DNA of 64,000 bases, from assembly GCA_030068145.1 (NCBI GenBank), contig JAPJBO010000029.1:532937-596936 (forward strand), in the 5' to 3' direction. A program made the translations under genes and the position numbers. Positions within the stretch are counted from its first letter, which is position 1; the number at the start of each line of letters is the position of its first letter. This document shows positions 51,738 to 63,499 of the stretch, piece after piece. Source of the stretch: Diplonema papillatum (lineage: Eukaryota; Euglenozoa; Diplonemea; Diplonemida; Diplonemidae). The notes under the pieces were generated by a model that did not search any database, was not told the DNA's origin, and was given only the letters and a program-made list of their open reading frames with translations.

Positions 51738-52387
51738 ACATTAAACCAAAGATCTTCTTACATAAAACGAGGAAAAGAGCGCACGGACCGTGACGAGATT
51801 GAGCTAGTAAACGAGAGCAGGAAAGTGAGGAGTGCTATACGTTGCGACAAGTATTCTTCATTGTCAGCAGAGGGCACCCTTGTTCACGATATTTTTCTTG
51901 TTTTCAGAGCTGATTTTTATTAGTCCGATTTGAAATTCAGGCTGGCCTCCCCTATATATCTTACCTTCTTACCTTCTCAGTCTCGTAATTTTTGCTTACA
52001 CCAACAACCGTTGCCCCTTTACTGTGTCTACATTTTTTGAGAGTTATCAGCCTAGACCTAACCCGTCTTCAGTACGCTTTACTCGAAAACGACAATGGTC
52101 ACCCGGAGACTATAAAACCCCGGATCCCTAAGTGAACTTGCACTCCTAAAAGAAAAATAAGCAAACAAGGAATGCTCTCAGAGCAAAGAAACGAAGAGAT
52201 GCCGCTGCGTCGACACTAATCAAAGTCCTTCACGCACGCAAACAGACCCCCTTCCCACCAATATCCTGTGCAACTGTGCTCGTGTTGTTGACAAGCCTTG
52301 CGAACCGGAATCTGGAGCTTATGAACATCCCCCTGAGCGGGGGTGACAATCACCACCTTTGAGGGATTACAATGCCGGGACCGGACC

Positions 52388-52600
52388 TTAGTCCCCATTG
52401 ACATCCGTCGATGGGAGATTATCGGTTTCTGGACTCCCGGCCGGCGTGGCGCCAGGTCGCATTTTTTGCTGGACTGCCCAAGAAATCTCAGCTGAGAAGA
52501 GTTTCTTGGACCCGGAACCTTCGGCTTCGGAGGTAGAAGCCCTGGCCACTGCACGCCTTCGTGATGATTCCCGCTGCGGAGCCTGAACCGAGAAGTCCAC
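52388..52600 (-). CDS. Terminal exon candidate on the minus strand
   Basis: The minus-strand frame VDFSVQAPQRESSRRRAVAR, then KLFSAEISWAVQQKMRPG, ends TDVNGD and a TAA at 52388, with good codon character. A TGA lies upstream in frame, and an acceptor-like GGCAAAAG is at about 52620. No family recognised. Confidence 0.35.
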   Translation of the reverse strand: MDFSVQAPQRESSRRRAVARASTSEAEGSGSKKLFSAEISWAVQQKMRPGATPAGSPETDNLPSTDVNGD

Positions 52601-53395
52601 ATTTACGAGGAGGAACCTTTTGCCAAACCGGCCTCAACTAAGACTTCCCCTCCCCAAGGGTCTAATATTCCAGACCAAGGGGTGCTACGGAGATGAGTGG
52701 CACACACGCCGACTTGAGTTTCAACCCCTACGGCAATATGGTGTCAACCTGGCACAGGAGAGGGTTGCACAAGCGACGGCTGAGCAACGGGTTCCCCTCT
52801 CTCCACACTCACAAAGTATGACCCACGGACCGGTGACAGTTTAGCTCTTGTGATCATGCAACTTGGAACAACGTCAGTCGGACGAACAGAAAGTGTATAT
52901 TTTTGGTAATAACTACTATAACTCTAATAAAGTAGTTCGTTGCCCAAACAATCGAAAACCGCCACCTTAACTCCTGAATGGAGAAGGTGTTAAGACCATA
53001 TGAGTCGATGCCAAAAGGGGGGGGGGGGGTTTGGGCGGAAGTACGTGCGCTCGGCTAAGGCCGGCGCGTGGCGAGACTGGAGGCAGCAGTTAAAGTTCGG
53101 GGAACAGTAAAGTTCGGGCGAAGCTAAGTTCTGGTGAAGCTAAGTTCGGGCGAAGCTAAGTTCTGGTGAAGCTAAGTTCGGGCGAAGCAAAGTTCGGGCG
53201 AAGCTAAGTTCTGGTGAAGCAAAGTTCGGGCGAAGCTATGTTCGGGCGAAGCTAAGTTCGGGCGAAACAAAGTTCGGGCGAAGCTAAGTTCGGGTGAAGC
53301 AAAGTTCTGGTGAAGCAAAGTTCGGGCCAGCGTTCCCCTTGTCCCACATAAACTTGTTATTACAACGGGTATGCTACGCAATTGTTGTGCAAGCT

Positions 53396-53707
53396 CAGCA
53401 AGTGTAGTCTCGAGACCAGTGTACTTCTCTTTTCTGTTGCAGTCATTGGTTATTGGATTCGACATGTTCGTGCCTCAAAGCGAAGCCAACGAGAACGTGC
53501 TATTTTAGGATATCCCCGGGAGAGGTTATACCTGTACATGCATTCATCGGTATCGTCGGTTACTTCCGTTCATCAGTACAGGCACTTCAGGAATGTTCCC
53601 ATCGAACAATTGCAGAACAGAAGATACGCATCCGCGCGCACACAACAAAGTCACGTGCTGGGATCAATTCTATTTCAATAGTACCGCGTTTGTATGAAGG
53701 GTATTAG
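53396..53707 (+). CDS. Exon-like sequence carried inside element E copy 2
   Basis: A strong acceptor (TTCTCTTTTCTGTTGCAG, ending at about 53443) is followed by SLVIGFDMFVPQSEANENV in one frame. A second frame, EVIPVHAFIGIVGYFRSSVQ and onward, runs to a stop at 53707. One nucleotide of frame offset separates them, so this looks like a captured and broken gene fragment on the opposite strand to the element. Confidence 0.25.
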
Positions 53708-54241
53708 CTCTGACCCCGGAGAACTAATTGTCTGGGGTTGTGGGCACTGTCTCACGATTGACTACCACCGGAGCAAGAGTAGACAACAGCGGATCTCGTA
53801 GGACGTAAACGCAGAGCAGAACAAACTCGGGTTCTTAATTAAAACGCATGTCACGCTGGCGAGGTTCAGCGTCCTTGCCATGCACTCAGGTGCGTCTGCG
53901 CAGCTAAGTTCTGGGTGAAGCAAAGTTCGGGCGAAGCTAACTTCGGGCGAAACAAAGTTCGGGCGAAGCTAAGTTCGAGTGAAGCAAAGTTCTGGTGAAG
54001 CAAAGTTCGGGCGCGGCTAAGTTCTGGGTGAAGCAAAGTTCGGGTTCTGGTGTCCGTGGTGATGCGGTAGCAAGTTTGGCCTGTGATGGCAAGTTCGGCG
54101 CCAGTACCCGGAGGGGAGACCCCCCGGACCTCCCCCGACTCCGTTTCCCGGGGTGCCCAAATACCGCGGGATACTGAGAAACTCCGCAAAAAACGCAAAT
54201 TCCGGAACGCAACAAACGTCGAACAATCTTCGACCGAAAAA

Positions 54242-54312
54242 GTGTCATGGGCGGGGATCGAACCCGGGCGCACCGGCCTGAAGGCCACCGCCCGCTCACT
54301 GTGCCACCCATT
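54242..54312 (-). repeat. tRNA-like module of element E copy 2
   Basis: Minus-strand copy of the 2926-2993 sequence, with B-box GGTTCGATCCC and the GGCC-TTCA-GGCC hairpin kept. Confidence 0.5.
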
Positions 54313-54461
54313 TTCATTTGGGCAGGAGGGGGAAAAGCTAGCTCCGCACTAATTCCAGTCAAAAACAATACACTTTCAAACTCGTTTACAGAAAAGTGGG
54401 GTTGGCTCGAATAGAGGCTATTCACATTGCATGTTCATAGGACCTCCAGTCTCGAAAAATA

Positions 54462-55969
54462 CCCGCATAGTTCACCAGGGTCTGACGGGTACTGAGGCCC
54501 CATACCCTTCCTAAAACATCATTCTGCGTTCAAATACGCCCTCAGAAGCCTCCGGAGAGCCTTCTATGATGGTCCCCCCGTCTGCTGGCCGTAAACCGCC
54601 ATAGAAGACACATATGCAACCTGATGCTGGGTTGCTCCTCGGAGCAAAATCCCGGCCCAAACACACGTTTTCGGCGTTCTCTATCATTCTTCAGGTGCAT
54701 TCGACCCTCGGACTTCATAAATTATCTCGCTTACAGAAGAAAAACACAGGTGTTCCGGGGTGTGCAAAAACAAGGCGAATGGACCTACAGACCGTACCAC
54801 GCCCTGCCTGTCTATACAGGCTTTGGGGGTCGAATTGCGCCGCCTTGGCGCCATGTGCACCGTTTTGGTCTCGTTTGTGCTGCTTTGGGATCCACTAAGA
54901 ACTCTGGTCTGATTTGCGGGACGCTTTGCTCGGTTTTGGCGCCCACTTTCACCGTTCAAAGTGCATCCAGTGGTGAAGACTTTGCGCCGAAGCTGGAGAG
55001 GAAGCGACTCAGTAGGCTTCACCGTGAGCGGGTCTCGGAACAGGACTCAAACTGTGGCCCAGGTGATACTGCCGATGGCGGGTGTGTGCGCCACACAGTT
55101 TGTCTGACCAAGCTCACTGCACAGAGAGAGCTTGCCACACCTCCCTCGGGTCATGTGCCGCCTGTGCAAAGTCATCCAGCGAGAAGCACTTTGCAGCCAT
55201 GGGTGAGAAAGATGCCAGAAGGGAAGACATTGCCAGGAAAGCTCTGAAAGCCTGCCCTGAAAGCGGTGAAGCCTGCTTCAAAATCATGAAGTGAACGCGT
55301 CGTAGTCAACCGCTTCGACGACGATTGAGAACGGCTGATGATCGCCTGTTACTTAACGCTTGTCCTACTTCGTTCACCAAGCCTTGCAGAATCACCAGAA
55401 TAGCATAAAATGATGCAGGTAGAAGCCTGAACAGGCCTTAGAACAGTGAAAGTGGGCGCCAAAACCGAGGAAAGCGTCCCGCAAATCAGACCAGAGTTCT
55501 TAGTGGACCCCAAAGCAGCACAAACGAAGCCCGAAACGGTGGATATGGCGCCAAAGCCGGTGCAATTTGACCCCAAAGCCTGTATAGACAGGCAGGGCGT
55601 AGTTCGGTCTGTCCCCAATGCAGGGGGTCATTCTCGTTATCTTTGCACAACCCGGAACACCTGTTAGTGAAAGACACCACGAAGCCCGAGGGTCGAATGC
55701 ACCTGGAGAGTGCTAGAGAACGCCGAAAACGTGTGTTTGGGCTGGGATCTTGCACAGAGAAGCGACCCAGCATCAGCTTGCATATGTGTCTACTATGGCG
55801 GTTTTTTTACGGCCAACAGGCGGAGGGACCCCTAAAAACCCACAAAATCGCATTTGGGACATCATAGAAGGCTCTCCGCAGGCTTCTGAGGGCGTATTTG
55901 AACGCAAAATGATGTTTTAGGAAGAGTATGGGGCCTCAGTACCCGTCAGACCCTGGTGAACTATGCGGG
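54462..55969. mobile_element. Foldback element with about 500-bp inverted arms
   Basis: Left arm 54462-54958 and right arm 55443-55969 are inverted copies (starting CCCGCATAGTTCACCAGGGT) with indels, around a spacer of about 480 bp. The left end abuts the end of element E copy 2 after CTCGAAAAATA. No clear target duplication. The spacer carries a short coding-like stretch (MGEKDARREDIARKALKACP, about 55199-55290), but no transposase is seen. Confidence 0.75.
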
Positions 55970-55989
55970 GATTTTCCGCCCAAACCCCC

Positions 55990-58240
55990 CCCCCCACCCT
56001 TTTGGCATCGTACCATATAAAACCCCCCTCAAAATTACCCGATTTAGAAAGACACCATTAAAGCCCTGTGTCGCAGTACATGCGGGGCAAACCTTGAGCG
56101 TCATCGTATCCTACTCGCAGTGCCAGACAGTCGCACGTGAAAAAGTTAAACGAAGTATCATTGTTGCCGGTTCATGCTGACATCTTTGCTTAATTGATCA
56201 GGGCACGCCCGAACTCCTCCGAGATGTTCCTTTTGTGTGCACCTGTCTGAGATTCGATGCAGGTTCACCCAGTCTTGTCCCGAGGCCCCTGAACACGATG
56301 CAGAAAGGAGAAAAGGCGTTTTGTATTCCCCCAGAAACCCTTTCTAGCGAACTTTCACCCTTCACTATCGCCGAAAAGCCTATAAGAGCGAAGATGGGTT
56401 TGCGGCGACGGCAAGCTGGGTTCATCCTTTTTCTTTGCAACTATTTTCAAAGTATTCACGCCACGGGTGTGACAGAGAAGGACTGACTTTCATACCTTTT
56501 GCCCTTTCCCACGTCTGTGTGCACCCCACCAACCAATTTCCCTTTCTCCAAGCTACCAAGCTCGCAACTCCCCCTTGCACATGACGCTGTCGAAATGCCC
56601 TCCTTCCTCGGCTTGTCCTGTGTGTGCTGAGCCACACACAGGACAAGCCGAGCAACAGTCTTGGATAGTCAGGATAGGAAACAGTCGACCAGCAAAGAAG
56701 TCATGTGCTTCTGCTTGCCAAACCTAAACCAACAACAGAAAGTCCAACCAACGTGCACCAACGTGCAAGAACGCCAGAACGAAGAGCAGACAATGACTGG
56801 CACACTATTGAGCAAAACGAGCTCGAAGCGGGAGCGTGTGTTGGTTGAAAAAAAAACGAAACCAATTGCGGAACAGAATTTCGGAACAGTAACCGCTCAA
56901 TTTTGTTTCAGACTTGCGTTCAGGCCACCTTGTCTTTGCTGTATTAGACAAGAGTCAGCAGAAGTCAGCTACCTTTGAGAATGCGGCTGACAATTGTGCT
57001 GCAGTGAGTCAGTCGCAAGACGGAAATCATAAGCACCGGTCTGTTGCTGCATAAGGTTCGTTAGATCCGCATGAAGGTGAGCTGCCCGTGATCTAAATTC
57101 TGACGAAACTCTCTGGACGTGGCAACGCATCCCCGTGTATGGGAGAAAGAGAACGCTCTCTATTTCAGTCGGGTGGGCCAATCTACTTGATCACCGACTG
57201 CGCTGATTTTTGTCGTTTCCAAAACCCCGTACCTCACAGTAGTTGCCCTTTACCAAAGTCCCCAATTTGTCGCGCGGCCCTCACTCTGCACAGACTACTT
57301 GCCTTACACTCTTACTTCCAAAACCAGATCCAATTTCAACTACCCCACCCCTCCACTCTTTCTGTCTACCTTTCCTCCCTATTCTTCCCTTCATCCATTC
57401 CCTACGCTTCCTTCCTGTTGACGCTAGCATCTGGACTTCTTGGATTGCCTATCGTCAAGGGTGCTGTAGTCATGCAACCGAGCTGACTCGCTCGTGACGT
57501 CATTATATATATCGTTCGCGCATTAAGAAATACTCAGTCAGACACTTACACGTGTTCCTGTCTTCCCTGTCTCGTGCTGTGGCTTGGAAGGGTCCTCAAA
57601 TTGCTAATATCTCATGTCGCGAGGCTTGTAGTAGTTTTTTTTTTGTGCAACGAGGGTTCGAAGTTCGGTCAGGTTCGGAAAACTATTTGTTTTCCGTTCT
57701 CGTATGTCCTCGTGCAGCAGGGCAGGGGTTCCTTCCCTGCATCCTGTGACCCTGCGCCAACTCGGCGTTGTGGGCTATTGTCTGCGGACAGGCAAGTCGC
57801 ATCCAATTCACGCAGCTCGATCACTCGTTTGCTCTTTCTCTCCCGTTCTTCGTCCCCTGAACTCCTTATCTGTACCCACCACAGCTGTCCAACCTCTCTT
57901 TCCTGCGTTCGACGACGAAGTTTTACGTAGCGTGTTGAAATGTGGGTAACGTGTTCAAATGTGGGCCAAGCACTCCACACTACAAACAATGAGCCTGATG
58001 TAAAAAAAGAGGCACCCAGCAGCAGAAACAGAAACTTCTACTGTCGACCGGAGACATGAAAACACCGGTTCCTCAAAAAATGAAAACAGTCTAGAAAATG
58101 TGATCTTGATGTCAGTTATGTCACAACCTTAGCCAAAGGGAACCCGATATCTAGCTTCTATGATTAACCTGAGGCTCTAAAGTACCGAACCCTTAAAAGG
58201 TTCAAAAGGTTCGCAAGTCTTATGCAGAAACACGCTATTT
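55990..58240. other. Stretch without a supported gene
   Basis: Contains a perfect 20-bp-stem hairpin (CTCGGCTTGTCCTGTGTGTG, 56607-56626 / 56633-56652, 6-nt loop), a TATA-like TATATATATCG at about 57505, and family H cores at about 58040 and 58163. ORFs are short and unbiased. Confidence 0.45.
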
Positions 58241-58244
58241 TCAG

Positions 58245-59645
58245 GTGGCGTCGCCGCTTCCAACAACTAACGCAAAGCTGTATAGCGGAGTTGAGCAAGA
58301 TGCCGCTTCTCGCGGCACATTCCATCCACGAAAACTTGCAGATGTCGCTGACCATATTTCAACCAGGTTAAGTAGCGGGGTGGTTGGCGAATCAACAGAC
58401 ACCTTGGGGGCTGGGCTGGGTTTATCCTGCCCAGTGCAGTATGGTTGAGTCGTGCAGCTCTGTGACTATCGACGAGCTCCAGCGCGAAAATGAAATTCTG
58501 AAGAAGGAACTCCGCTTGTTAGAAGGCCTGAATAACCGAGATGAGTTAAAACGACTGCAAGAGGAAGTGGACCGCCTGCGTCAGCGTTCGTTTTGGTATA
58601 GTCCCGTGTTTTTTTTGTTAACAATGCATTGTTGGTGCTAAGAAATTTAGTTGGCAGCGTACTGCGTTAAACTTACCAAAGCAGGTGAGTTCCGCTAGTG
58701 CGCACAAACAGCTGGGGCCGGGAAAAACCTGCTACGGGAGGCGTTCTCTCGCAGAGGGTGTCTGGTTGGTGCGCTCTGCATCCCAGTTGACGACAAATGA
58801 AGGAACGGCTGCGGGTCTGAGCCCTTAACTCGCCATTGCTGCGCAATATTGCAGTGCATAAGCAGGATCCAAACTACCTCGGGGGGGACTGCTAAGTTCG
58901 AGCATCTTGTTTTTCGCCAATTGAATACCTTTCAATAAATGTGAAGTACACGCGGCGAGCAATTGTGGGTCGCTTTTCCGAGGCGATGACAGCACCCACA
59001 ACTCGGGGGCAACTGCATCAAGAACTGCTGCACAAGGGTCATGCACTCTTTGTACTCTTCCCAACAGCAAGTGAGTTTCAGTGCCCTTGGCTTCGCGAGT
59101 CCCTATGCACAGGGTTGCTGCCCGTGAGGACAATGAGGCTTCTCATGAGTCTCACGTAGCTACGGATGAGCATGCTCCTGGTGTGCACCACAGGCAGCAA
59201 ACTTCTGTCGGACAGCAATAGCAATCAACAAAAATACAGCCATCCTGACGCGGAGAAAGATGAAAAACTGGAGCATCTCTTCAAAGTGATGCAAGCAGAG
59301 ATTCTCGATCTGCGGTCGCGATGCCACGGGTACCACCGGGCTTTCGAGGAAGCGCAGAAGAAGCTGAACGCGCTCCGCATTTTGTTCACGCAGAAGATCC
59401 TCCCCAAGATGCAAAACCGGGATGCAAACAACCCGGACTGCCTCTCGACTCCTGTCAAATCTGCACTGTCGGTTGGCTCAAGCAGAGCACCCGGAAGCCT
59501 TTACAAAGCCAGCAGTCAGCGCGCTTTTAATCTCAACTCCTCCACATCTGCCTCCAGCGGTGCTCACTCTGCAAAGTATCGGAAGCCTCTCTACCCCGGA
59601 CATGCCGCATCACACCAGGCACCTGCGGGCAAGAAGAGAACTTGA
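58245..59645 (+). CDS. Coiled-coil protein, multi-exon (58245-58366, 58440-58595, 59194 or 59216-59645; 5' end not found)
   Basis: Exon 58245-58366 lies between CGCTATTTTCAG and ACCAG/GTTAAG (phase 2). A 73-nt intron ends CCCAGTGCAG. Exon 58440-58595 encodes a coiled coil (TIDELQRENEILKKELRLLE, then RDELKRLQEEVDRLRQR) and ends TTTTG/GTATAG (phase 2). The last exon encodes a second coiled coil (AEKDEKLEHLFKVMQAEILD, then YHRAFEEAQKKLNALRI) and a Ser-rich basic tail ending GKKRT. It can start at 59216 (phase 2, direct from exon 2). Alternatively it starts at 59194 after an extra exon ending AGCAA/GTGAGT at 59070 (phase 1); both fit. Cytoskeletal or scaffold role is a guess. Confidence 0.55.
58617..58710 (+). 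repeat. R3 dispersed repeat, copy 3 (intronic)
   Basis: GTTAACAATGCATTGTTGGT, then AAACTTACCAAAGCAGGTGA, then GTTCCGCTAGTGCGCA. About 90% match to the 1191 copy. Begins about 20 bp after the predicted donor of the coiled-coil gene and retains a consensus CAG/GTGAGT. Confidence 0.65.
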
Positions 59646-60120
59646 ACTTGTACTGTGGCTCCTGGCCCCCTTCGGGCATGCCTCGTCCTGTTGGTGTCTT
59701 CGATACACCTCTTCGCATGCACATTGGTTCGTTGCACAGCCAACTGAAAGACAGGTCCGGAATGAGTTGCAAGACTGGTACGCAACACGTCGTACAAGGC
59801 GCATACAGCCGTGCCAGTGTCTCCATCTCTGTCGTTCTCAGCCATACATTGCCTCGTGTGACGTCAAGCGAGAAGCAGTGGCTCGTAGCAAACGCAAACG
59901 GTGCAGTTTCGTGTCACACGAGAAAATAATCGGCTGTCACCGGCGTCATTAGGGAGATTTTTGAATAGCTCACAATAGGGCGGTTGACAACTTGTTCCTC
60001 CGCCGTTTATAGTTGTTGTAGTCTTCTCTTGTTTTGTCCTCAGTCTTTCCTAAAGTAAGTCGAAGTTTTACGTATGCGTCGTTCAGTTGGCTTCATCGAG
60101 TTCAGTATCGTCGAACCTCA

Positions 60121-60366
60121 ATGATGCAAAACATTAATGATGCAGAAGAATATTTCGTATCGGTCTTTGTTCAGTGTTGTGTGCAGCAATACCTCAGTGC
60201 AACCTTGCTGCCGACAAGCGCTCAAGCGCAGTTTTCTGTACTTTGTACAGGCCTCTACTATTTGAGCTTTTGCGAGTACTCGTTTAAGTGGACAAATGGC
60301 GAACACGAGATCAACGACGGTTGGCTTTTGTACTGCGGGTCGTGGAGACTGAAGGAAACGACATAA
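60121..60366 (+). CDS. Possible small ORF, unrecognised
   Basis: ATG 60121 opens MMQNINDAEEYFVSVFVQCC and about 60 further residues to TAA 60366. Hydrophobic and Cys/Tyr-rich. Just before it, GTTTTGTCCTCAG could be an acceptor. Weak codon bias. Confidence 0.2.
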   Translation: MMQNINDAEEYFVSVFVQCCVQQYLSATLLPTSAQAQFSVLCTGLYYLSFCEYSFKWTNGEHEINDGWLLYCGSWRLKETT

Positions 60367-60376
60367 TAAAGAACAC

Positions 60377-60934
60377 GCAACATGACGGAGTGTATAAGCT
60401 CAGACTTATTCGCAGTGCAGCTCTTCGCACCACCACCAAATGATGAACTTGCAGCTACTTTTAGGCAAAATAAACACAACTGATAGGGTGGACACCTGGT
60501 ACCCCCGAGGGGGAAGGTGGGCGAGCAGTCGGTCAGACGTTCACCCTGGTTGAAATACCGACGCAACATTACGGAGTGTATAAGCTCAGACTTGTTCGCA
60601 GTGCATCTCTTCGCACCACCACCCAATGATGAACTTGCAGCTACTTTTAGGCAAAATAAACACAACTGATAGGGTGGACACCTGGTACCCCCGAGGGGGA
60701 AGGTGGGCGAGCAGTCGGTCAGACGTTCACCCTGGTTGAAATACCGACGCAACATTACGGAGTGTATAAGCTCAGACTTATTCGCAGTGCATCTCTTCGC
60801 ACCACCACCCAATGATGAACTTGCAGCTACTTTTAGGCAAAATAAACACAACTGATAGGGTGGACACCTGGTACCCCGAGGGGGGGAGGTGGGCGAGCAG
60901 TCTGTCAGCCGTTCACCCTACCCTGGTTGAAATA
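60377..60934 (+). repeat. 186-bp tandem triplication upstream of the ANTH gene
   Basis: Three near-identical units, each with GGAGTGTATAAGCTCAGACT (TATA-like), GGCAAAATAAACACAACTGA and GGGTGGACACCTGGTACC, ending CCTGGTTGAAATACCG. The last unit ends 62 bp before the ATG at 60997. A 197-codon minus-strand ORF across it is a by-product of the period (186 = 3 x 62). Confidence 0.9.
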
Positions 60935-60996
60935 CCGAAGATACGCGAAAGGCGGAGAAGTAAGGGCAAGCGTGGAAGGAACAACGGCGTCAGAAA

Positions 60997-61545
60997 ATGG
61001 AAACCTCTGACGCGAAAAAGGTCGGCGGATACCTCAAGGAAAAGGCCATCATCGCACTGACGCGTGTGACGGAAAACGAGGTCGACCGGGCAATAATAAA
61101 AGTGACCAGCCACAAGCTGAAGCCGCCGAACGAAAAACACCTGAAGAGACTGGTGGCTGCCACGTTTGCGAGCCGCCCCGAATACGACCCCCGTACACCG
61201 CCGAAAGACATCGTGAAGCAGCTCGAGGGTCGCCTCCACAGTCACAAATGGATCGTCGCTTTGAAAACTCTGGTGACCTTGCACACACTGCTCAAGCAAG
61301 GTTCCGGCGAAATGGTACTCGCCATGGCCAGACACTCGGGCTTGTTTCATGTTTCACATCTGAAAGACTTTACTGATATTGAGGCGGGGAGTCACCCTGC
61401 ATTCATTCAACGATACGCTCGTTATCTGGAGGAGCGGTGCATGGCAGTCCTTCATATGGGCTGCAAGCAGAAGATCGAGAAATCTGAAGAGCTGAAGAAA
61501 GAAATCGAAGAACTGCCGTTTTCCTCCGCGCTGCGCGCAACAGAA
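60997..61545 (+). CDS. ANTH/AP180-CALM domain protein, first exon
   Basis: ATG 60997 opens 183 codons ending at ACAGAA/GTATGC (phase 0). Residues about 15-180 match the ANTH fold: AIIALTRVTENEVDRAIIKV, then HKLKPPNEKHLKRLV, FASRP, HSHKWIVALKTLVTLHTLLK (a hallmark helix) and a FIQRYARYLEERC region. K35 and K47-H48 sit where CALM/AP180 place the basic phosphoinositide-binding residues. The family binds PtdIns(4,5)P2 and clathrin during coated-vesicle formation. The C-terminal clathrin/adaptor-binding tail must lie in later exons; the following 2.4 kb is an element E fragment and a tRNA-derived array, so the intron is very long or the gene is broken. Confidence 0.8.
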
Positions 61546-61585
61546 GTATGCTGTTCCCTTCATTACCAATGCGTGTCGTGCATAC

Positions 61586-61690
61586 CGTATTTCGAGACTG
61601 GAGGTCCTATGAACATGCAATGTGAATAGCCTCTATTCGAGCCAACCCCACTTTTCTTGCAACAATTATGAAAGTGTATTGTTTTTTGGA
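61586..61690 (+). repeat. Element E 5' fragment, inside the ANTH intron
   Basis: TTTCGAGACTGGAGGTCCTA to GTGTATTGTTTT matches 2783-2880 closely, then stops. Inserted 40 bp after the predicted donor. Confidence 0.75.
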
Positions 61691-61769
61691 CTAGGGGGAG
61701 CCACAATTAACATTTTGGTAGACATTTTCCACGAAAACCGACCCCCCCCCCCCCCAATTTCTGAGATTT

Positions 61770-63060
61770 TCGGAGTCGATTCCTGCTCTTCGCTTTTTTT
61801 CGCAAAATCCGACGGTTCGATTCCTGCTCCTGGCATTTTTTTCGCAAAAATCCCGCAGTTCGATTCCTGCTCCGAGCATTTTTTCCCATTTTAGTCAGGT
61901 GGATGCACAAGCGTGTTCTGGCCGAGATCACGCGTGTGCACCTCTCAGAGTAACAGAACTTTGACGTCTCCGTCCAAATTGTGGCTGCACACGCGTGTTC
62001 TTTCCGAGAACACGCTTGTGCCGCCGGGTGAGAACTGGTTACACAAGCGTATTCTGGCCGGTCCGCTCGCAATTTTGCTGGATGGTGAGCATGCCAGAGA
62101 CGCGGGTTCAATCCCGGCAGCTGGACGTTTTTTCCATTTTAGTCAGGTGGATGCACAAGCGTGTTCTGACCGGGATCACGCGTGTGCACCTCTCAGAGTA
62201 ACAGAACTTTGACGTCTCCGTCCAAATTGTGGCTGCAAACGCGTGTTCTTGCCGAGAACACGCTTGTGCCGCCGGGTGCGAACTGGTTGCACAAGCGTAT
62301 TCTGCAACTTTGTTGGATGCAATTTGGTGCCGTAGACGCGGGTTCAATCCCGGCAGCTGGACGTTTTTCCATTTTAGTCAGGTGGATGCACAAGCGTGTT
62401 CTGGCTGAGATCACGCGTGTGCACCTCGCAAAGTGACAGAACTTTGACGTCTCCGTCCAAATTGGGGCTGCACAAGCGTGTTCTTTCCGAGAACACGCTT
62501 GTGCCGCCGGGTGCGAACTTGTTGCACAAGCGTATTCTGCAATTTTGTTGGATGCAATTTGGTGCCGTAGATGCGGGTTCAATCCCGGCAGCTGGACGTT
62601 TTTCCATTTTAGTCAGGTGGATGCACAAGCGTGTTCTGACCGAGATCGGGCGTGTGCAGCTCGCAAAGTGACAGAACTTTGACGTCTCCGTCCAAATTGT
62701 GGCAGCACACGTGTGTTCTTGCCGAGAACACGCTTGTGCCGCCGGGTGCGAGCTGGTCGCACAAGCGTATTCTGGCCGGTCGCAACTTTGTTGGATGCAA
62801 TTTGGTGCCGGGTTCAATCCCGGCAGCTGGACGTTTTTCCATTTTAGTCCGCTGGATGCACAAGCGTGTTCTGGCCGAGATCACACGTTTTCCGCCCGCA
62901 AAGTGACAGAGTTTTGGTGTCTCCGTCCAAATTGTGGCTGCACAAGCATGTTCTCGGCCAGAACACGCGTGTGCCACCGGTTGTGAACTGGCAGGGCAGA
63001 ATGTTGACCGAGGTGCTCCCGGCGGCGGGACTTCTAAATTTTGCCATTTAGTCAGCTGCA
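61770..63060 (+). repeat. Array of tRNA-derived units, forward block
   Basis: Three short copies of GTTCGATTCCTGCTC about 50 bp apart (61775-61880) lead into four or five units of about 236 bp. Each unit has CATTTTAGTCAGGTGGATGC, GTGACAGAACTTTGACGTCT, TCCGTCCAAATTGTGGCTGC and a B-box/T-arm GGTTCAATCCCGGCAGCTGG. In the 62808 unit the T-arm is a perfect palindrome. A-box-like parts are poor, so these are relics. Confidence 0.8.
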
Positions 63061-63204
63061 CAAGCGTGTTCTGGCCGAGGACACGCTTGTTCAGCCACAA
63101 TTTGGACGATCAAAGCTCTGTCACTTTGCGAGCAGAGTGCATCCAGTGTGCGAGCGTTCATGCAGCACACTGCTGGCGAAAAAACCCTGATCTTTGAAAA
63201 TAAT

Positions 63205-63280
63205 CAGGTCGCCGGGATTGAACCCGCGTCAGTGGCTCCGAAGTCGCCCACCTTACGACTCAACCACACTGCCACGTAAC
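63205..63280 (-). repeat. tRNA-like sequence, best-preserved A and B boxes in the array
   Basis: The minus strand has TGGCAGTGTGGTTGAG (A box) and GGGTTCAATCCC (B box) about 44 nt apart with partial arm pairing. The acceptor stem does not close. It sits where the array switches strand. Confidence 0.45.
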
Positions 63281-63499
63281 GGCAGGAAAAAAAATTGCAT
63301 CCTCCCATGGTCTTCAGACGATCTTTCGAAGATTACGCAATCTCGTACTTCGAGCGTGCGAGAAGACACACCCCAGATGTTCATCCCCATCCTGATGCTG
63401 CTGCCATCGCGGATTTCTTCGCCTGGTCGGACCTGCCCTGTAAAGCAGGCCAGCCAGGTCGCAGTGAAGGTAGTGTTCACTGTGCTGAAGAAGCATTCA

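Larger units (their letters stand above)
53072..54454 (-). mobile_element. Element E, copy 2 (1383 bp, with internal extra segment)
   Basis: Same CGAGACTGGAGG / CCTCCAGTCTCG termini as 2786-3672, in reverse orientation. The satellite is split into two blocks (53091-53330, 53896-54055) by about 560 bp of unrelated sequence (53331-53895). The tRNA-like module is at 54242-54312 (minus). Confidence 0.7.

Noticed and set aside
60258-60851. 197-codon minus-strand ORF
   Set aside because: It simply follows the 186-bp triplication and has no similarity outside the repeat.
63205-63280. Functional tRNA gene
   Set aside because: A and B boxes are good, but the acceptor and anticodon stems do not close.
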